NCBI RefSeq assembly: GCF_030915465.1
Contig: NZ_CP133267.1
Location: 1,773,001-1,837,000, forward strand
Length of the DNA stretch: 64,000 nt
Source: Neobacillus sp. PS3-34
GTDB lineage: Bacteria > Bacillota > Bacilli > Bacillales > Cytobacillaceae
Reading direction: 5' to 3'
The notes under the pieces were generated by a model that did not search any database, was not told the origin of the DNA, and saw nothing but the letters and a program-made list of their open reading frames with translations. Every line of letters starts with the position of its first letter. Position 1 is the first letter of the stretch. Both the position numbers and the translations under genes were made by a program. Of the stretch, positions 1 to 9,104 are shown piece by piece.

Positions 1-785
1 TTAACAGTAATTTCCGGAACATATCCATAAAAATACGGGTTTGCTTTTGACTCATCACCAAAATACAACTTGGCAAAGCTCTTTGTCCATGTTGCCGCCG
101 TAGACGATGGATTTGTTTCAAATTGACGTGCATCCGGCTCGTACTCTTCCGATCCTAAGTGTGTGTTCCAAGGTGAAACAGAACCATTACAAGGAATCCA
201 AAGGCCATTCACGGATGAAAAATCAATTTTCTTAACTTCCGCTTCCTTTAATTCACCCGTCTTCTTATCCTGATTTAATCTTGTCAGAGACATGGAAGCA
301 GGCACTAAACCGTAAGCAGACTTTCCTGCTGCATCGATCGTATCGTATTCATAATGTGTAACCATAAATAAATTGTTATTAATCGGCTTTAAAAAGCTGT
401 TGCTATCCGGTGCATCGGATACAAAATACGTTTTTTCAGGAACACTTGGGTCTACGATTGGATTTCCGTTAACATCAATCGGTGTACCTGCTGGTACCTT
501 TTCACCTTTTACAGTCGCTACTTTATCTTCTGATTTAAATAAAGATTTATAGCTTAATGGAAAGTGCTTTACTTCACCATTGCTGTATTTTACATCTACT
601 GAAGCTTCTGTGTACGTTTTTACCATATTTCCAATAGTACTTGGAGCCTTCATGCCATTAAACTTTACAGAATCTATTTTTATATCCTTACCCGATGCCG
701 CAGCGGCAGGAGTTACAGCTGGAATCATTAGTCCAAGAGTTAAAGCAAAAGCCAACCCTTTTTTGCCTGTTTTTTTCATAGTCAT
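1..785 (-). CDS. PhoX-like (DUF839) secreted alkaline phosphatase family protein, 3' end outside window
   Basis: The reading frame starts near 785 (or ATG 779) and runs off the window edge, so only about 260 N-terminal residues are visible. A GGGAGG site lies at 791-796. A lysine-rich start, a hydrophobic stretch and an AAAAS-type end make a Sec signal peptide of about 28 residues. The segment NGLWIPCNGSVSPWNTHLG followed by an acidic stretch is typical of PhoX/DUF839 calcium-dependent phosphatases and related cell-surface proteins. The protein is expected to be exported and to act on phosphoesters outside the cell; that activity is inferred from family only. It is the first gene of its transcript as far as the window shows. 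Confidence 0.75.
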   Translation of the reverse strand, partial: MTMKKTGKKGLAFALTLGLMIPAVTPAAAASGKDIKIDSVKFNGMKAPSTIGNMVKTYTEASVDVKYSNGEVKHFPLSYKSLFKSEDKVATVKGEKVPAGTPIDVNGNPIVDPSVPEKTYFVSDAPDSNSFLKPINNNLFMVTHYEYDTIDAAGKSAYGLVPASMSLTRLNQDKKTGELKEAEVKKIDFSSVNGLWIPCNGSVSPWNTHLGSEEYEPDARQFETNPSSTAATWTKSFAKLYFGDESKANPYFYGYVPEITV

Positions 786-947
786 GATTGCCTCCCAATG
801 TGCATTGTTTAATATTTTTTCCCTCTTTCATTAAACTAAAACAATGTAAACTGGATGTTTAAACTATTTATTATTTTTGTAAAAATCGCATTACAATGAT
901 ATTAATATTAACGCCAAAAGGCCAGTCCTCAGACTGGCCAGATACCA

Positions 948-2053
948 TTATCTCCACCATGTTGCAGAAGGAAATGCTGTTGAATCAAGCACTACAGGTT
1001 CTCCGATTTTTGGCGTAGAAATTTCAATTCCTCGTTCTTTTGCTGCAATTATCGCCCGTTCAACCGGGTCCGTCCAGCCATGCAGCGCCAGCGTGAACGC
1101 ACCCCAATGAATCGGGATCATCACTTTGCCTTTCACATCGACATGGGCCTGCACGGTTTCCTCTGGAACCATGTGGATTGCTGCCCATCTTTTATCGTAC
1201 TGCCCGCATTCCATCAGAGTTACATCAAACGGCCCATACTTCTCGCCAATTTCTTTAAAATGAGGAGCATATCCGCTGTCCCCGCTAAAAAAGATGCTCG
1301 AATCCGAACCTTTAATGACCCATGAGCACCATAATGTCGCATTCCGGTCGAGCAGGCTCCTCCCTGAAAAATGCCTTGCCGGTGTACAAGCAAAATTCAG
1401 TCCCACAAAATGAAGCTCGTCCCACCAGTCGTATTCGTGAATAAGCTCTTTCTCGACTCCCCACTTTTCTAAATTGGAACCAACTCCAAGAGGCATGATA
1501 AATTGGCCAACTTTATGTTTTATTTTTAAAATCGTCCCATAATCGAGGTGATCATAATGGTTATGTGAGAGAAGAACAATATCGATTTCCGGCAGCTCCT
1601 CTATTTCCAACGGCAATCGGCTGCTGTATCGCTTTCCGCCAAACATTGGAAAAGGAGAAGGAACCTCGCCAAACATCGGGTCGACCAGCAGCACTTTCCC
1701 ATCTATCTCGATAAGAAATGCAGAATGTCCAAACCAGGTAATCCTCGTTTCGCCACAACCGTGCTTTTCTTAAAAGCTTCCACTTCAATTGGGCTGCTTG
1801 GCTTCCCGTTTGGATTTCCTTTTATAAAATGTGCAAGCGTGCTTATGCTTTCCTTAAATCCCATGTCCATTGAGGTAGGGATTTGATTTTCAAATTTCCC
1901 ATCAACATAGTTCTTTGATTTGCCTAGCTCTCGCTTCTTCTCTTTTGAAAACACTCCTCCAAATACAGGTGTTGACCTCATAAATATAATGCCAACTGCG
2001 ATGAGAGCAGTAATACTCAAAAGAATAATTATTGCAACAAACATACTTTTCAC
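948..2053 (-). pseudogene. MBL-fold metallo-hydrolase (NAPE-PLD/UlaG-like), single-base frameshift
   Basis: Two overlapping minus-strand frames make one protein. The first (GTG 2053 or ATG 2044) gives an N-terminal membrane segment and the usual lead-in with TPVFGG. The second continues with ITWFGHSAFLIEIDGK, the zinc motif SHNHYDHLD and a late HWGAF. The frames join at about 1742-1748, where one base appears to be missing in the AKRG/RITW codons. The metallo-beta-lactamase fold, binuclear zinc motif and length (about 365 residues) fit membrane-anchored MBL hydrolases related to N-acylphosphatidylethanolamine phospholipase D; the substrate is unknown. Listed as a pseudogene because the frame is broken, although a sequencing indel is equally likely. 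It ends about 160 bases from the PhoX start. Confidence 0.72.
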
Positions 2054-2069
2054 CCATTCCTCATTTACC

Positions 2070-2540
2070 TTAGCATTCGACTATTCTTCTTTCATGCTCC
2101 AAAAGCCATTCCTTGCGCTCAAGTCCTCCCGCATAGCCGGTCAGGTTCTTGTTTGAACCAATTACCCTGTGGCACGGAACAACAATGCTCATCATATTCT
2201 TTCCATTCGCATTGCCGACCGCCCGGGTTGCCTTTACATTTCCCACCCTTACAGCTAAATCCTTATACGAAATTGTATCCCCATAAGGGATTGCAAGTAA
2301 TTCCTTCCACACCTTGTTTTGAAAAACAGTCCCATTAAAAGAAATGAACAAATCAAACTTCAGCCGCTCTCCTTTAAAATACTCATCAAATTGAAGCAAT
2401 GCTTTTTCTAAATAAGGATTTAATTCATCCCCGCCTTTTCTTTTCTCAACGAACATCGCCGAAACTATGGTATCTTCAGTACAAATGATTTCCAAAAGTC
2501 CAATTGGCGACTTGTAATAACCGCAGTACTGCTCAGTCAT
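2070..2540 (-). CDS. ogt: methylated-DNA--protein-cysteine methyltransferase
   Basis: A 156-residue suicide enzyme that removes O6-alkyl groups from guanine. The active-site motif PCHRV is at residues 122-126 with acceptor Cys123, followed by NLTGYAGGL and an ERKEWLLEHE tail. The start at 2540 (MTEQYCGYY) is chosen because GGAGG lies eight bases upstream; a longer in-frame start at 2585 has no comparable site and adds residues foreign to the family. It overlaps the end of the Ada-AlkA gene by eight bases, so the two are almost certainly co-transcribed as an alkylation-repair operon. Confidence 0.93.
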   Translation of the reverse strand: MTEQYCGYYKSPIGLLEIICTEDTIVSAMFVEKRKGGDELNPYLEKALLQFDEYFKGERLKFDLFISFNGTVFQNKVWKELLAIPYGDTISYKDLAVRVGNVKATRAVGNANGKNMMSIVVPCHRVIGSNKNLTGYAGGLERKEWLLEHERRIVEC

Positions 2541-3669
2541 ACAACCACCTCCATAAATAAAAGGCTGCATAAGATTCCCAGCCAATCCAGCATTTTGCCA
2601 GCTTCTCGATCTCAGGTATGGATGGCTTTACTTCCATGCCCAAAATCCCCTTTAATGCATTATGAATGCCGACATCCGCCAGTGGAAAAGCATGGTACAA
2701 ATGAAAACATTTCATAATCGTATAATCAGCTGTCCAGTTGCCGATGCCCCGAATGGAAATCAGTCTCTTTTTAAGCTGTTCATAATCGGTTTCCATTTCA
2801 AGCGCTTCTTTGTTTAAAGAGCCATCGGCCATTTGCTTGGCAATACCTATTATGTATTCTGATTTCCTTGACGTAAATTGAAGCTGCTGTAAATCTTCTG
2901 TTTTTAGCGCCGCAATCGTTTGGGGATTGGGAAATAAGAAATATTCTTCTCCCTCATGGTTCAATTTTTCCCCATATCTCTCAACGAGGCGTTTTTTCAA
3001 GGTGTAGGCAAACTTCAGATTAATCTGCTGTCCGATTACAGCCCAGCAGAGGCATTCAAAAAGATCATTAATCTTAATGATTCTCAAACCGTAATATTTT
3101 TCAATCAAATTGTTAAGAATCGGGTCTTTAGCACCCATTTTATAAAAAGGGGTTAAATCCGTCTGCAAATCAAATAAATCGAAGATATATTTTGCTGCCT
3201 GCGCTCTTGCCCATTTGGGTGGTATACCATTTAAAAATGTAACATTTAGTCTTTCCGTTCCCATTTCAATTTTTAATAGAATATCCTGTACCTCTACTTT
3301 AATAAACTTATAAAGTACCCCATCCTTCACCTTATGAAGACATTCTGTATCCGAGCGATTTAAATAGACCAAGCATTCTTCAAAGGAGAATTCTTTGGGA
3401 GTATCAATTTCAATGCAGCTTTTATAATCATTCCACGGGATTCCCAAGACTTGAGGCAAACACTTTTTGCATGCTCTGTAACCTGCCGCTTCCGCTTCAG
3501 TGGATTTATAGAAAAATTCAACGTTTTCCTTTTTCGGTGTTTTCGCGGGGCAGGACGGAACGCAATAAATGCCTGTTGTTTTTACAGCAGTATAAAATAG
3601 ACCATCATGCTCTTTATCTTTACTTAAAATAATTTCATACTTATCTTCAAACACCGTGATCATCCCCAT
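2533..3669 (-). CDS. Ada zinc-domain / AlkA DNA-3-methyladenine glycosylase fusion
   Basis: The first 72 residues are an Ada methyl-phosphotriester domain with the four cysteine ligands at about 36, 40, 67 and 70 (TTGIYCVPSC and ACKKCLP). There is no AraC helix-turn-helix after it. The rest is an AlkA N-terminal domain and an HhH-GPD glycosylase, with RGIGNWTADY in the helix-hairpin-helix and a downstream LADVG catalytic Asp. The protein should excise alkylated purines; the Ada domain may repair phosphotriesters or sense them. Fused with Ogt downstream, the two genes cover base excision and direct reversal. Without the AraC part the protein is unlikely to be an activator. The start codon has only a weak ribosome site. 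Confidence 0.85.
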   Translation of the reverse strand: MGMITVFEDKYEIILSKDKEHDGLFYTAVKTTGIYCVPSCPAKTPKKENVEFFYKSTEAEAAGYRACKKCLPQVLGIPWNDYKSCIEIDTPKEFSFEECLVYLNRSDTECLHKVKDGVLYKFIKVEVQDILLKIEMGTERLNVTFLNGIPPKWARAQAAKYIFDLFDLQTDLTPFYKMGAKDPILNNLIEKYYGLRIIKINDLFECLCWAVIGQQINLKFAYTLKKRLVERYGEKLNHEGEEYFLFPNPQTIAALKTEDLQQLQFTSRKSEYIIGIAKQMADGSLNKEALEMETDYEQLKKRLISIRGIGNWTADYTIMKCFHLYHAFPLADVGIHNALKGILGMEVKPSIPEIEKLAKCWIGWESYAAFYLWRWLYD

Positions 3670-3856
3670 TTCCAGCCTAAACCAATCTTGAAATTAGTAT
3701 ATCAAGGATATGCAGATTTAAATAGTTTCTATCCATATTCAAACCAGAGCGAAATACCGAATGTATTAATAAAAATCAGCAGAAGTTTTTTGGTAAATCC
3801 GTCTATTTATCTGGTAAAATAAAGGAGTTCTTAATAATGAATTTCAGGAGATCTGC

Positions 3857-4339
3857 ATGCTAACCCAATTTCAATTTAAAGGCAGGAAGCTATTCGCTTC
3901 ACTTTCCTATATAATTTTTACTATTTATACGATATTTGCGATATATCTTTTATTTTTAAGCCCTTATCGGCAGTCAGCCCATACTCGGTTTGAAACCTCT
4001 GGAGCGGCTTACAATCTTGTTCCATTCAAAACCATCCATGACTATATCCGGGCATCAGACCATATTAACTTCGACGCCTGGTTCTCGAATCTCGCCGGAA
4101 ATGTACTGGTTTTTATGCCGCTTGGTTTTTTTCTTCCTCTTCTATTTACAAAATTCATGACGTTCTGGCGCACTACCCTTGTGGTTATGGGTTCCACTCT
4201 ATCTGTGGAGCTTCTTCAATATGGGCTCAAAGTCGGAAGCCTGGATGTCGATGATATCATCCTCAATACTGTAGGCGGCATCATTGGCTATATCGTCTAC
4301 AAGGTGATCTATTTTTTGTTTCGTCTTTTTAAAAGGTAG
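3857..4339 (+). CDS. VanZ family membrane protein
   Basis: A 160-residue protein with about four membrane segments. The family signature is visible: YNLVPFKTI, then NLAGNVLVFMPLGFFLPLL, and SVELLQYGLKVGSLDVDDIILNTVGGIIGY near the end. VanZ proteins give low-level teicoplanin resistance in one known case, but most have no known role in the envelope. CAGGAG lies nine bases before the ATG. It is monocistronic and ends at a bidirectional terminator shared with the convergent gene at 4408. Confidence 0.85.
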   Translation: MLTQFQFKGRKLFASLSYIIFTIYTIFAIYLLFLSPYRQSAHTRFETSGAAYNLVPFKTIHDYIRASDHINFDAWFSNLAGNVLVFMPLGFFLPLLFTKFMTFWRTTLVVMGSTLSVELLQYGLKVGSLDVDDIILNTVGGIIGYIVYKVIYFLFRLFKR

Positions 4340-4371
4340 AATCCAAGCACCTTGTTTTAAAACCAAATGTA

Positions 4372-4404
4372 AAAGGAGCAGCTTTACATTGCAGCTGCTC
4401 CTTT
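4372..4404. terminator. bidirectional Rho-independent terminator
   Basis: An 11-base inverted repeat, AAAGGAGCAGC and its complement, is flanked by A and T runs between two convergent genes (VanZ and the 4408 membrane protein). Confidence 0.8.
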
Positions 4405-4407
4405 ATT

Positions 4408-4908
4408 TTAATTTTCTTTAAAAATACCTTCCTGCCACCGCTGATAAAGAAATATGATAAGCGCTAAAGACAGCATGATTAAATAGGCACCCCATTTTGG
4501 CAAATTAACAAACTTATCAATCCCCAACCTGCTTATCAATGGAAGTAAACCAAAAGCGAAGACAGCATCGACAATCATGTTCGTAACTAGATATACTTTA
4601 AAACTCTTATAAGTAAAATGAAATATCCAAATCGTCCCGACCAGAAAAATACCGTATACAAAGGAAACATTTGTTATGTATCCCCACGGAACGATGAAAA
4701 CCTTTAATACCCACCATTTATATGTATAAGCAATTTCATAGATAATTGTAAGTAACAAAGATACAAAGATAGCCACAGGCATATAACGTTTTATACTTTC
4801 CGCTTTCATAAAGAACAAGGTTAACCATGGTGCTAAAAGCCCTGCCCAAAGTAATACTTTATTTAGCAAAAAGTTCACCGTCCATTTTTTCATTTGTTTA
4901 CCATACAT
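4408..4908 (-). CDS. CBO0543-like multi-spanning membrane protein
   Basis: A hydrophobic protein of about 160 residues with five or so membrane helices and a charged C-terminus. Its layout (an aromatic and basic middle loop, a VDAVFAFGLLPL segment and a final helix with YQRW) resembles CBO0543-type proteins common in Bacillus; no biochemical role is known. The start is uncertain: ATG 4908 and ATG 4893 are both possible and neither has a strong ribosome site. A much longer reading to 5016 adds a residue string unlike the family. Confidence 0.6.
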   Translation of the reverse strand: MYGKQMKKWTVNFLLNKVLLWAGLLAPWLTLFFMKAESIKRYMPVAIFVSLLLTIIYEIAYTYKWWVLKVFIVPWGYITNVSFVYGIFLVGTIWIFHFTYKSFKVYLVTNMIVDAVFAFGLLPLISRLGIDKFVNLPKWGAYLIMLSLALIIFLYQRWQEGIFKEN

Positions 4909-5049
4909 TATTAGCCAATTCTTGTTAATTAATGTATTAAAAGCTTTGGAAATGAATCTAAACAGACACGTTAACCGTATAGATAAGACAATCAGGGAAC
5001 AAGTATCTTTAGACACTCATTGTTGCGGACCTAAATGGGGGACACTTTT

Positions 5050-5778
5050 ATGCGTGAAATTTTTACCATTCAGCTATCCATTGCACTGTTATTCATTTTG
5101 TTGGGCTGGGCGATTCGGAAGAAGAAGGCGTATTGGCTGATTTCGGGATTTGCCAATCGTTCAAGGGAAGAACAACAGCAATTAATCGAGAATGGCTCAC
5201 CGCAAAGAACGGGAACTTTATTAATAGCAACGGCCATAGGTATGATACTGCTGCTTCCATTGCACTTCACATCTTTTAAGTATGCAATGGAAGCCCAATT
5301 TGGTTTTATGATAGTTTTCTTATTAGGAGGTCTCATCTATTTATCAAAATATGAAATTGCCGCCAAAAGAAAGAGAAGCTATATTTTTAGTACTTCAATT
5401 GCGTTAGTTGTATTGATCTTTTTAGGGGTATTGTCCTATTTTGGTTATCAGGAATATAAGCTGGTTGCAGGAAGAAGTACTTTTGAGGTTTCCGGGATGT
5501 ATGGTGACAAGTGGAAATATAGTGACATCGAGCGGATCGAATTGCTGGAGAAAATGCCGGAAGTGACGTTTAAACAAAACGGATTCGGCCTATCGACTAT
5601 GGCAAAGGGTTATTTTAAGGTAAAAGGCTATGGAAGCAGCCTACTTTTTATCCAGAAAGGCTCCTCTCCCTGTGTTTATATTAAAATGAAAAAACAGAAA
5701 ATTTTTATTAACGGGAGTACAGCTGAGCAAACGAGGGCCTGGTACAATGTGTTAAATCGAAAATTGGCAGGAAAATAA
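5050..5778 (+). CDS. DUF3784-like membrane protein with C-terminal PH-like domain
   Basis: About 242 residues. The N-terminal half has helices with the DUF3784-type pattern LLFILLGWAIRKKKAYWLISGF followed by more membrane segments. The last 100 residues are soluble and resemble a bacterial PH domain of the kind that ends in an alternating beta pattern and a helix (EQTRAWYNVLNRKL). ATG 5050 is preferred over 5035 because GGGGG sits about seven bases upstream. Function is unknown; an envelope protein is likely. Confidence 0.65.
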   Translation: MREIFTIQLSIALLFILLGWAIRKKKAYWLISGFANRSREEQQQLIENGSPQRTGTLLIATAIGMILLLPLHFTSFKYAMEAQFGFMIVFLLGGLIYLSKYEIAAKRKRSYIFSTSIALVVLIFLGVLSYFGYQEYKLVAGRSTFEVSGMYGDKWKYSDIERIELLEKMPEVTFKQNGFGLSTMAKGYFKVKGYGSSLLFIQKGSSPCVYIKMKKQKIFINGSTAEQTRAWYNVLNRKLAGK

Positions 5779-5867
5779 TTTATTACTATTACTAGAGCAA
5801 TCGTGAAACGGCTGCTCTTTTTTCTATTTTCCTTCATAAAAAAACACTTATAAAATTAATTTAATGC

Positions 5868-5894
5868 GAAACACTTATTGTATTTTTTCGTCTA
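5868..5894 (+). promoter_or_regulatory. ECF sigma factor-type promoter before the sigma gene
   Basis: GAAAC at 5868-5872 and CGTC at 5889-5892 are 16 bases apart, matching the ECF -35/-10 pattern. It lies 30 bases before the start of the ECF sigma gene, so the factor probably transcribes its own gene. Confidence 0.65.
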
Positions 5895-5924
5895 ATTAAC
5901 GATTTTGGGAAGGAGAAGAAACGA

Positions 5925-6449
5925 ATGGAAGACAAAACATTGGAAGATTTGTTCCATGAATACAGCAGCTTGATTTATCGTTTTATTTTGCTGATGGTCA
6001 GTAATCGGGAAGAAGCAGAGGACCTTACTCAAGAAGTTTTTATTAGGGTCCATAAAGCTCTTCCGCAGTTTAAGGGCGAGTCATCTTATAAAACCTGGTT
6101 ATATACGATTGCCAGAAATCTTGTATATGATCATTGCAGGAAAAAACGGACCATTAATCTTTTAAAGGAACTTGCCCGTTTGGAAAGAACAGAACCTATC
6201 CCGGAAGAAATTCTCGAATTGAAGGAACAATCACAATCCCTTTACCAGGCATTATTAGCGTTAAAGCTTTCATACCGTGAAATTATTATCCTAAGGAAGA
6301 TAAAAGGCTATCAGATAAATGAAACTGCAGAAATTTTAGGCTGGACAGAATCAAAGGTTAAAACAACCCTTCATCGAGCATTAAATGCATTAAGAAATGA
6401 ATTAATTAAAAAGGGGTGGAAAAATGATGATCAAGCCAACTTTATTTGA
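5925..6449 (+). CDS. ECF-type RNA polymerase sigma factor
   Basis: A 174-residue protein with sigma region 2 at residues 8-75 (LIYRFILLM, EAEDLTQEVFIRVHKAL, SSYKTWLYTIARNLVYDHCRKKR) and region 4 at about 110-160 (LSYREIIILRKIKGYQINETAEILGWTESKVKTTLHRAL split by helix turns). No region 1 or 3, so an ECF factor. GGGAAGGAG precedes the ATG. It overlaps the next gene by 26 bases, which is usual for a sigma/anti-sigma pair, and carries an ECF-type promoter upstream. The signal it answers to cannot be read from the sequence. Confidence 0.9.
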   Translation: MEDKTLEDLFHEYSSLIYRFILLMVSNREEAEDLTQEVFIRVHKALPQFKGESSYKTWLYTIARNLVYDHCRKKRTINLLKELARLERTEPIPEEILELKEQSQSLYQALLALKLSYREIIILRKIKGYQINETAEILGWTESKVKTTLHRALNALRNELIKKGWKNDDQANFI

Positions 6450-7155
6450 TGAAAACTTTAATGAACTTAACTCCATAAATTTAAGCAATAACCAAAAAGC
6501 AGAGATGTGGAGAAATATTAATCATAAAGCAAAGAAACAGACGAAGCACTATTGGAAAAATGCATTGGCCGTACTATCTGCCATAGCAATTATTTTAGTA
6601 CTTTCACCAAGCCTAATTTCTAAAAAAAGTGAAATGAAAGTTCCAGAAGCCACTTCACCAAAAATTTCAGATAGCAGAAGCAATCACAAACAAGATCCCG
6701 CTGATAATAGTAAGATTGACGAACCAATATCAGCGAAGAACGATAGCAGCCAGTGGGAACAGATTTCCAGATTAAGATATGATTTAGCTGAAGTTATCAC
6801 TAGCAAAACGGAGTCAAATAAAATCACCGTGACGGTTAAAAGAAAACAGTCCTTTGGAACAGACCCAGATCCATTTGGTCCCGTTTTTAAACCCGATACG
6901 AAAACACAGGACTATATCTTAAAAGCATCAGCCGATAAACAGATTCTTGATTTAAAGCCAAAACAAACGGTTTTACTTGCTTTTGCACAGTATCAACAAC
7001 CAAACTCAACCGATTCGTTTTGGGGCGCAGAGCTTCTGTGTTCTTTAAATCCGGATGGAAAGTATTACGATTCAGAGGGAAAACCAGCAACACTTACTTT
7101 TTCGTCATATGTAAAAGTTACAAACGGAATATTAGAGATACTAGAACCACAGTAA
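6424..7155 (+). CDS. single-pass membrane protein, probable anti-sigma factor
   Basis: A 243-residue protein with a charged cytoplasmic N-terminus of about 38 residues, one membrane helix (about 39-60, ALAVLSAIAIILVLS) and an external domain of about 180 residues. A Ser/Asp/Lys-rich linker follows the helix. This is the topology of membrane anti-sigma factors, and the gene overlaps the sigma gene. I see no ZAS zinc motif and no named external domain, so the anti-sigma role rests on context. ATG 6424 and 6427 are both possible behind AAGGGGTGG. Confidence 0.65.
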   Translation: MMIKPTLFDENFNELNSINLSNNQKAEMWRNINHKAKKQTKHYWKNALAVLSAIAIILVLSPSLISKKSEMKVPEATSPKISDSRSNHKQDPADNSKIDEPISAKNDSSQWEQISRLRYDLAEVITSKTESNKITVTVKRKQSFGTDPDPFGPVFKPDTKTQDYILKASADKQILDLKPKQTVLLAFAQYQQPNSTDSFWGAELLCSLNPDGKYYDSEGKPATLTFSSYVKVTNGILEILEPQ

Positions 7156-7164
7156 TTCCAAACG

Positions 7165-7197
7165 AAAGCTCTTACGCGGGTTAGCGTAAGAGCTTTT
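7165..7197 (+). terminator. Rho-independent terminator after the sigma operon
   Basis: AAAGCTCTTACGC pairs with GCGTAAGAGCTTT and is followed by a short T run, ten bases after the stop codon. Confidence 0.8.
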
Positions 7198-7290
7198 AAT
7201 TAATAATATTTTTATAAAACAAAAAACTCGCTCCTCCTACTGACAATACATCTTCATAAAACTATGTCATGATAGGATAAAAACCAATTC

Positions 7291-7306
7291 AATCAAACGT
7301 TTGATT
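7291..7306. repeat. AATCAAACGTTTGATT palindrome, copy 1
   Basis: A perfect 16-base palindrome between two convergent genes. The same core recurs at 16791-16808 and 31243-31270. Confidence 0.6.
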
Positions 7307-7351
7307 AAGAAAAAAATACTTTTTTGCTATATCGATTCAGGCGTAAATCAC

Positions 7352-8575
7352 CTATTTTCCTTCTTCTTTAATCAGACCTAATTTTAAGATTAAAGGTTTT
7401 ACTGTGAGACCTTGCACCAGTAAAGAGAAAACAACAACGCTAAAGGTCAAAATCAATAAAATTCCTCTTCCTTCAAACGAGGACGGCAAACTTAATGCCA
7501 AAGCGATCGAGAGACTACCCTTTAATCCTCCCCAGTTAAGTATGATTTTCCATCTGCTAGGGATTTTTCTGCTAAATACCGTGCTTGCATACACAGCAAT
7601 CGTCCTGGCAACCAGGACAATAAGAAGTGCAGCAATGATAACAAACCATTTATCTGGAATGATAATATGTTTGATTTCCAAGCCAATCATAAGAAAGATT
7701 AAACTATTCGCTATTTCGGTAATTGTATCCATGAACGAATTAATATTCCGGTGTGTTTTCTCGCTCATGCCAACTTTTTTCCCGTAGCTGCCATAAATAA
7801 GCCCTGCCACTACAACTGCAATTACACCTGAGATGTGAAAGTGCTCGGCAATAAAATAGCATCCAAAAAACATCAAAAGTGTGAAGGCGATTTCGATTGG
7901 AAAATCATCAAACAGTCGTATAATTTGTGAAAAAATATATCCCAGCAATGCTCCCAAAATCAGTCCCCCAATAGAAAACTGCAGGAACAGCAATAAGCCG
8001 CTCCCTATTCCTGGAATCCCTGATTCTATATAGGTTAAGAGATAAACGGAGGAAATTTTAAATAAAACAACTGCAACACCATCATTAAAAAGCGATTCAG
8101 TCTCCATTACGGTAAGCAATTTTTTAGATACCCCAAGAGATTTGAAAATGGATACGACACTGATTGGATCCGTTGCACTCATTAAAGCGGCAAAAGTAAA
8201 CGCTAATAAGAGCGGTAGGTGAAGAAAATAATAAACCGAAAAACCGATGATGACAAAGGTTAACAATGTCCCTACAAAAGCTAACGACAACGAAGAACGC
8301 CGATATTCAATAAAATGACTTACGTCCATTTTCAATGTCGCATCGCCTAGCAATATAGGTAGGAAAAGCGAAACGATAATCGCATGGAAAACTTCTGAAT
8401 TCGTAATAAAATTTTCCGAAGCCTCAAAAAAAGGAATATTCGTTATGCCGAGCAATAAACCAACCAGGACAAGCGCAATTGAAGATTGCTGCTTCAGCAG
8501 TTTGGCCACACCAATTACAAAAATGGAGATTGCTAACAAAATTAATATTTGTATAAATACTCCCTGAAAATCCAA
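7352..8575 (-). CDS. CPA1-type Na+(K+)/H+ antiporter
   Basis: A membrane protein of about 407 residues with 10-12 helices. The antiporter core is visible as ATDPISVVSIFKSLG followed by ETESLFNDGVAVVLF, which carries the ion-binding Asp of the ND motif. There is no long cytoplasmic tail, so this is a short NhaP-like member. TTG 8575 is preferred: GAGGTG lies six bases upstream, whereas the GTG at 8584 would overlap it. It should exchange sodium or potassium for protons at the cytoplasmic membrane. Confidence 0.88.
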   Translation of the reverse strand: MDFQGVFIQILILLAISIFVIGVAKLLKQQSSIALVLVGLLLGITNIPFFEASENFITNSEVFHAIIVSLFLPILLGDATLKMDVSHFIEYRRSSLSLAFVGTLLTFVIIGFSVYYFLHLPLLLAFTFAALMSATDPISVVSIFKSLGVSKKLLTVMETESLFNDGVAVVLFKISSVYLLTYIESGIPGIGSGLLLFLQFSIGGLILGALLGYIFSQIIRLFDDFPIEIAFTLLMFFGCYFIAEHFHISGVIAVVVAGLIYGSYGKKVGMSEKTHRNINSFMDTITEIANSLIFLMIGLEIKHIIIPDKWFVIIAALLIVLVARTIAVYASTVFSRKIPSRWKIILNWGGLKGSLSIALALSLPSSFEGRGILLILTFSVVVFSLLVQGLTVKPLILKLGLIKEEGK

Positions 8576-8759
8576 AGACTTCACCTCAAATAATCATCTA
8601 TAATGACCATTACATTATTTTTGTCTATTTTAACTTAAAATATATAAATTTCTTATACCACTTATCAGCACGATAACTCTAAAGCAGAAAGAACGTTTAA
8701 AACGATTGGTATAAGGAAATAAACAAAAAAAACATATAAACTTAAAGGAGGATTTTAAA

Positions 8760-8960
8760 ATGCCTTATCATTCATTAACCGAACTTCCAGATGCAGTAAA
8801 AGATAATTTGCCGCATCATGCTCAAGAGATTTTTAAAGAAGCCTTTAACTCTGCCAACGAAGAATATAAAGATGAAGAAACAGCATTTAAAGTAGCTTGG
8901 AGTGCTGTAAAAAAGAAATATGAAAAAAACAGCCATGATAAATGGGTAAAAAAAGATTAG
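8760..8960 (+). CDS. chaB: ChaB family protein
   Basis: A 66-residue protein with the ChaB pattern: LTELPDAVKDNLPHHAQEIF, then FNSANEEY and AFKVAWSAVKKKY. In E. coli ChaB neighbours the cation exchanger ChaA and is thought to modulate it. Here it lies next to, but divergent from, a CPA1 antiporter. AAAGGAGG stands seven bases before the ATG. Confidence 0.9.
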   Translation: MPYHSLTELPDAVKDNLPHHAQEIFKEAFNSANEEYKDEETAFKVAWSAVKKKYEKNSHDKWVKKD

Positions 8961-8990
8961 GAATACTCTTCAATAAGCGCAAAACCAAAT

Positions 8991-9019
8991 TATAACTGGC
9001 ATATTTTGTCAGTTTTTTT
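8991..9019 (+). terminator. probable terminator after chaB
   Basis: A short hairpin of AACTG and CAGTT with a TTTTTTTT run, 30 bases after the stop. The stem is weak. Confidence 0.45.
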
Positions 9020-9027
9020 TATGAAAG

Positions 9028-9044
9028 GCTGTTTTCTAAAAGAA
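9028..9044 (+). repeat. solo terminus of the AGGCTGTTTTC repeat element
   Basis: AAAGGCTGTTTTCTAAAAG matches the outer end of the elements at 38674 and 55058. No element body follows, so it is a relic or an unrelated match. Confidence 0.4.
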
Positions 9045-9104
9045 ACGCCAATAAAAAAGCAAATCCCGAAGGACCTGCTGTCAAATCATTCAAAATTCAA
9101 TTTT

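Noticed and set aside
1742..1748. Programmed ribosomal frameshifting in the MBL gene and others
   Set aside because: No slippery heptamer with a downstream structure; breaks are in different directions and mostly in plain base runs.
8690..8720. Sigma-B promoter before chaB (GTTTAA then GGTATA)
   Set aside because: The two boxes are only seven bases apart instead of 12-15.
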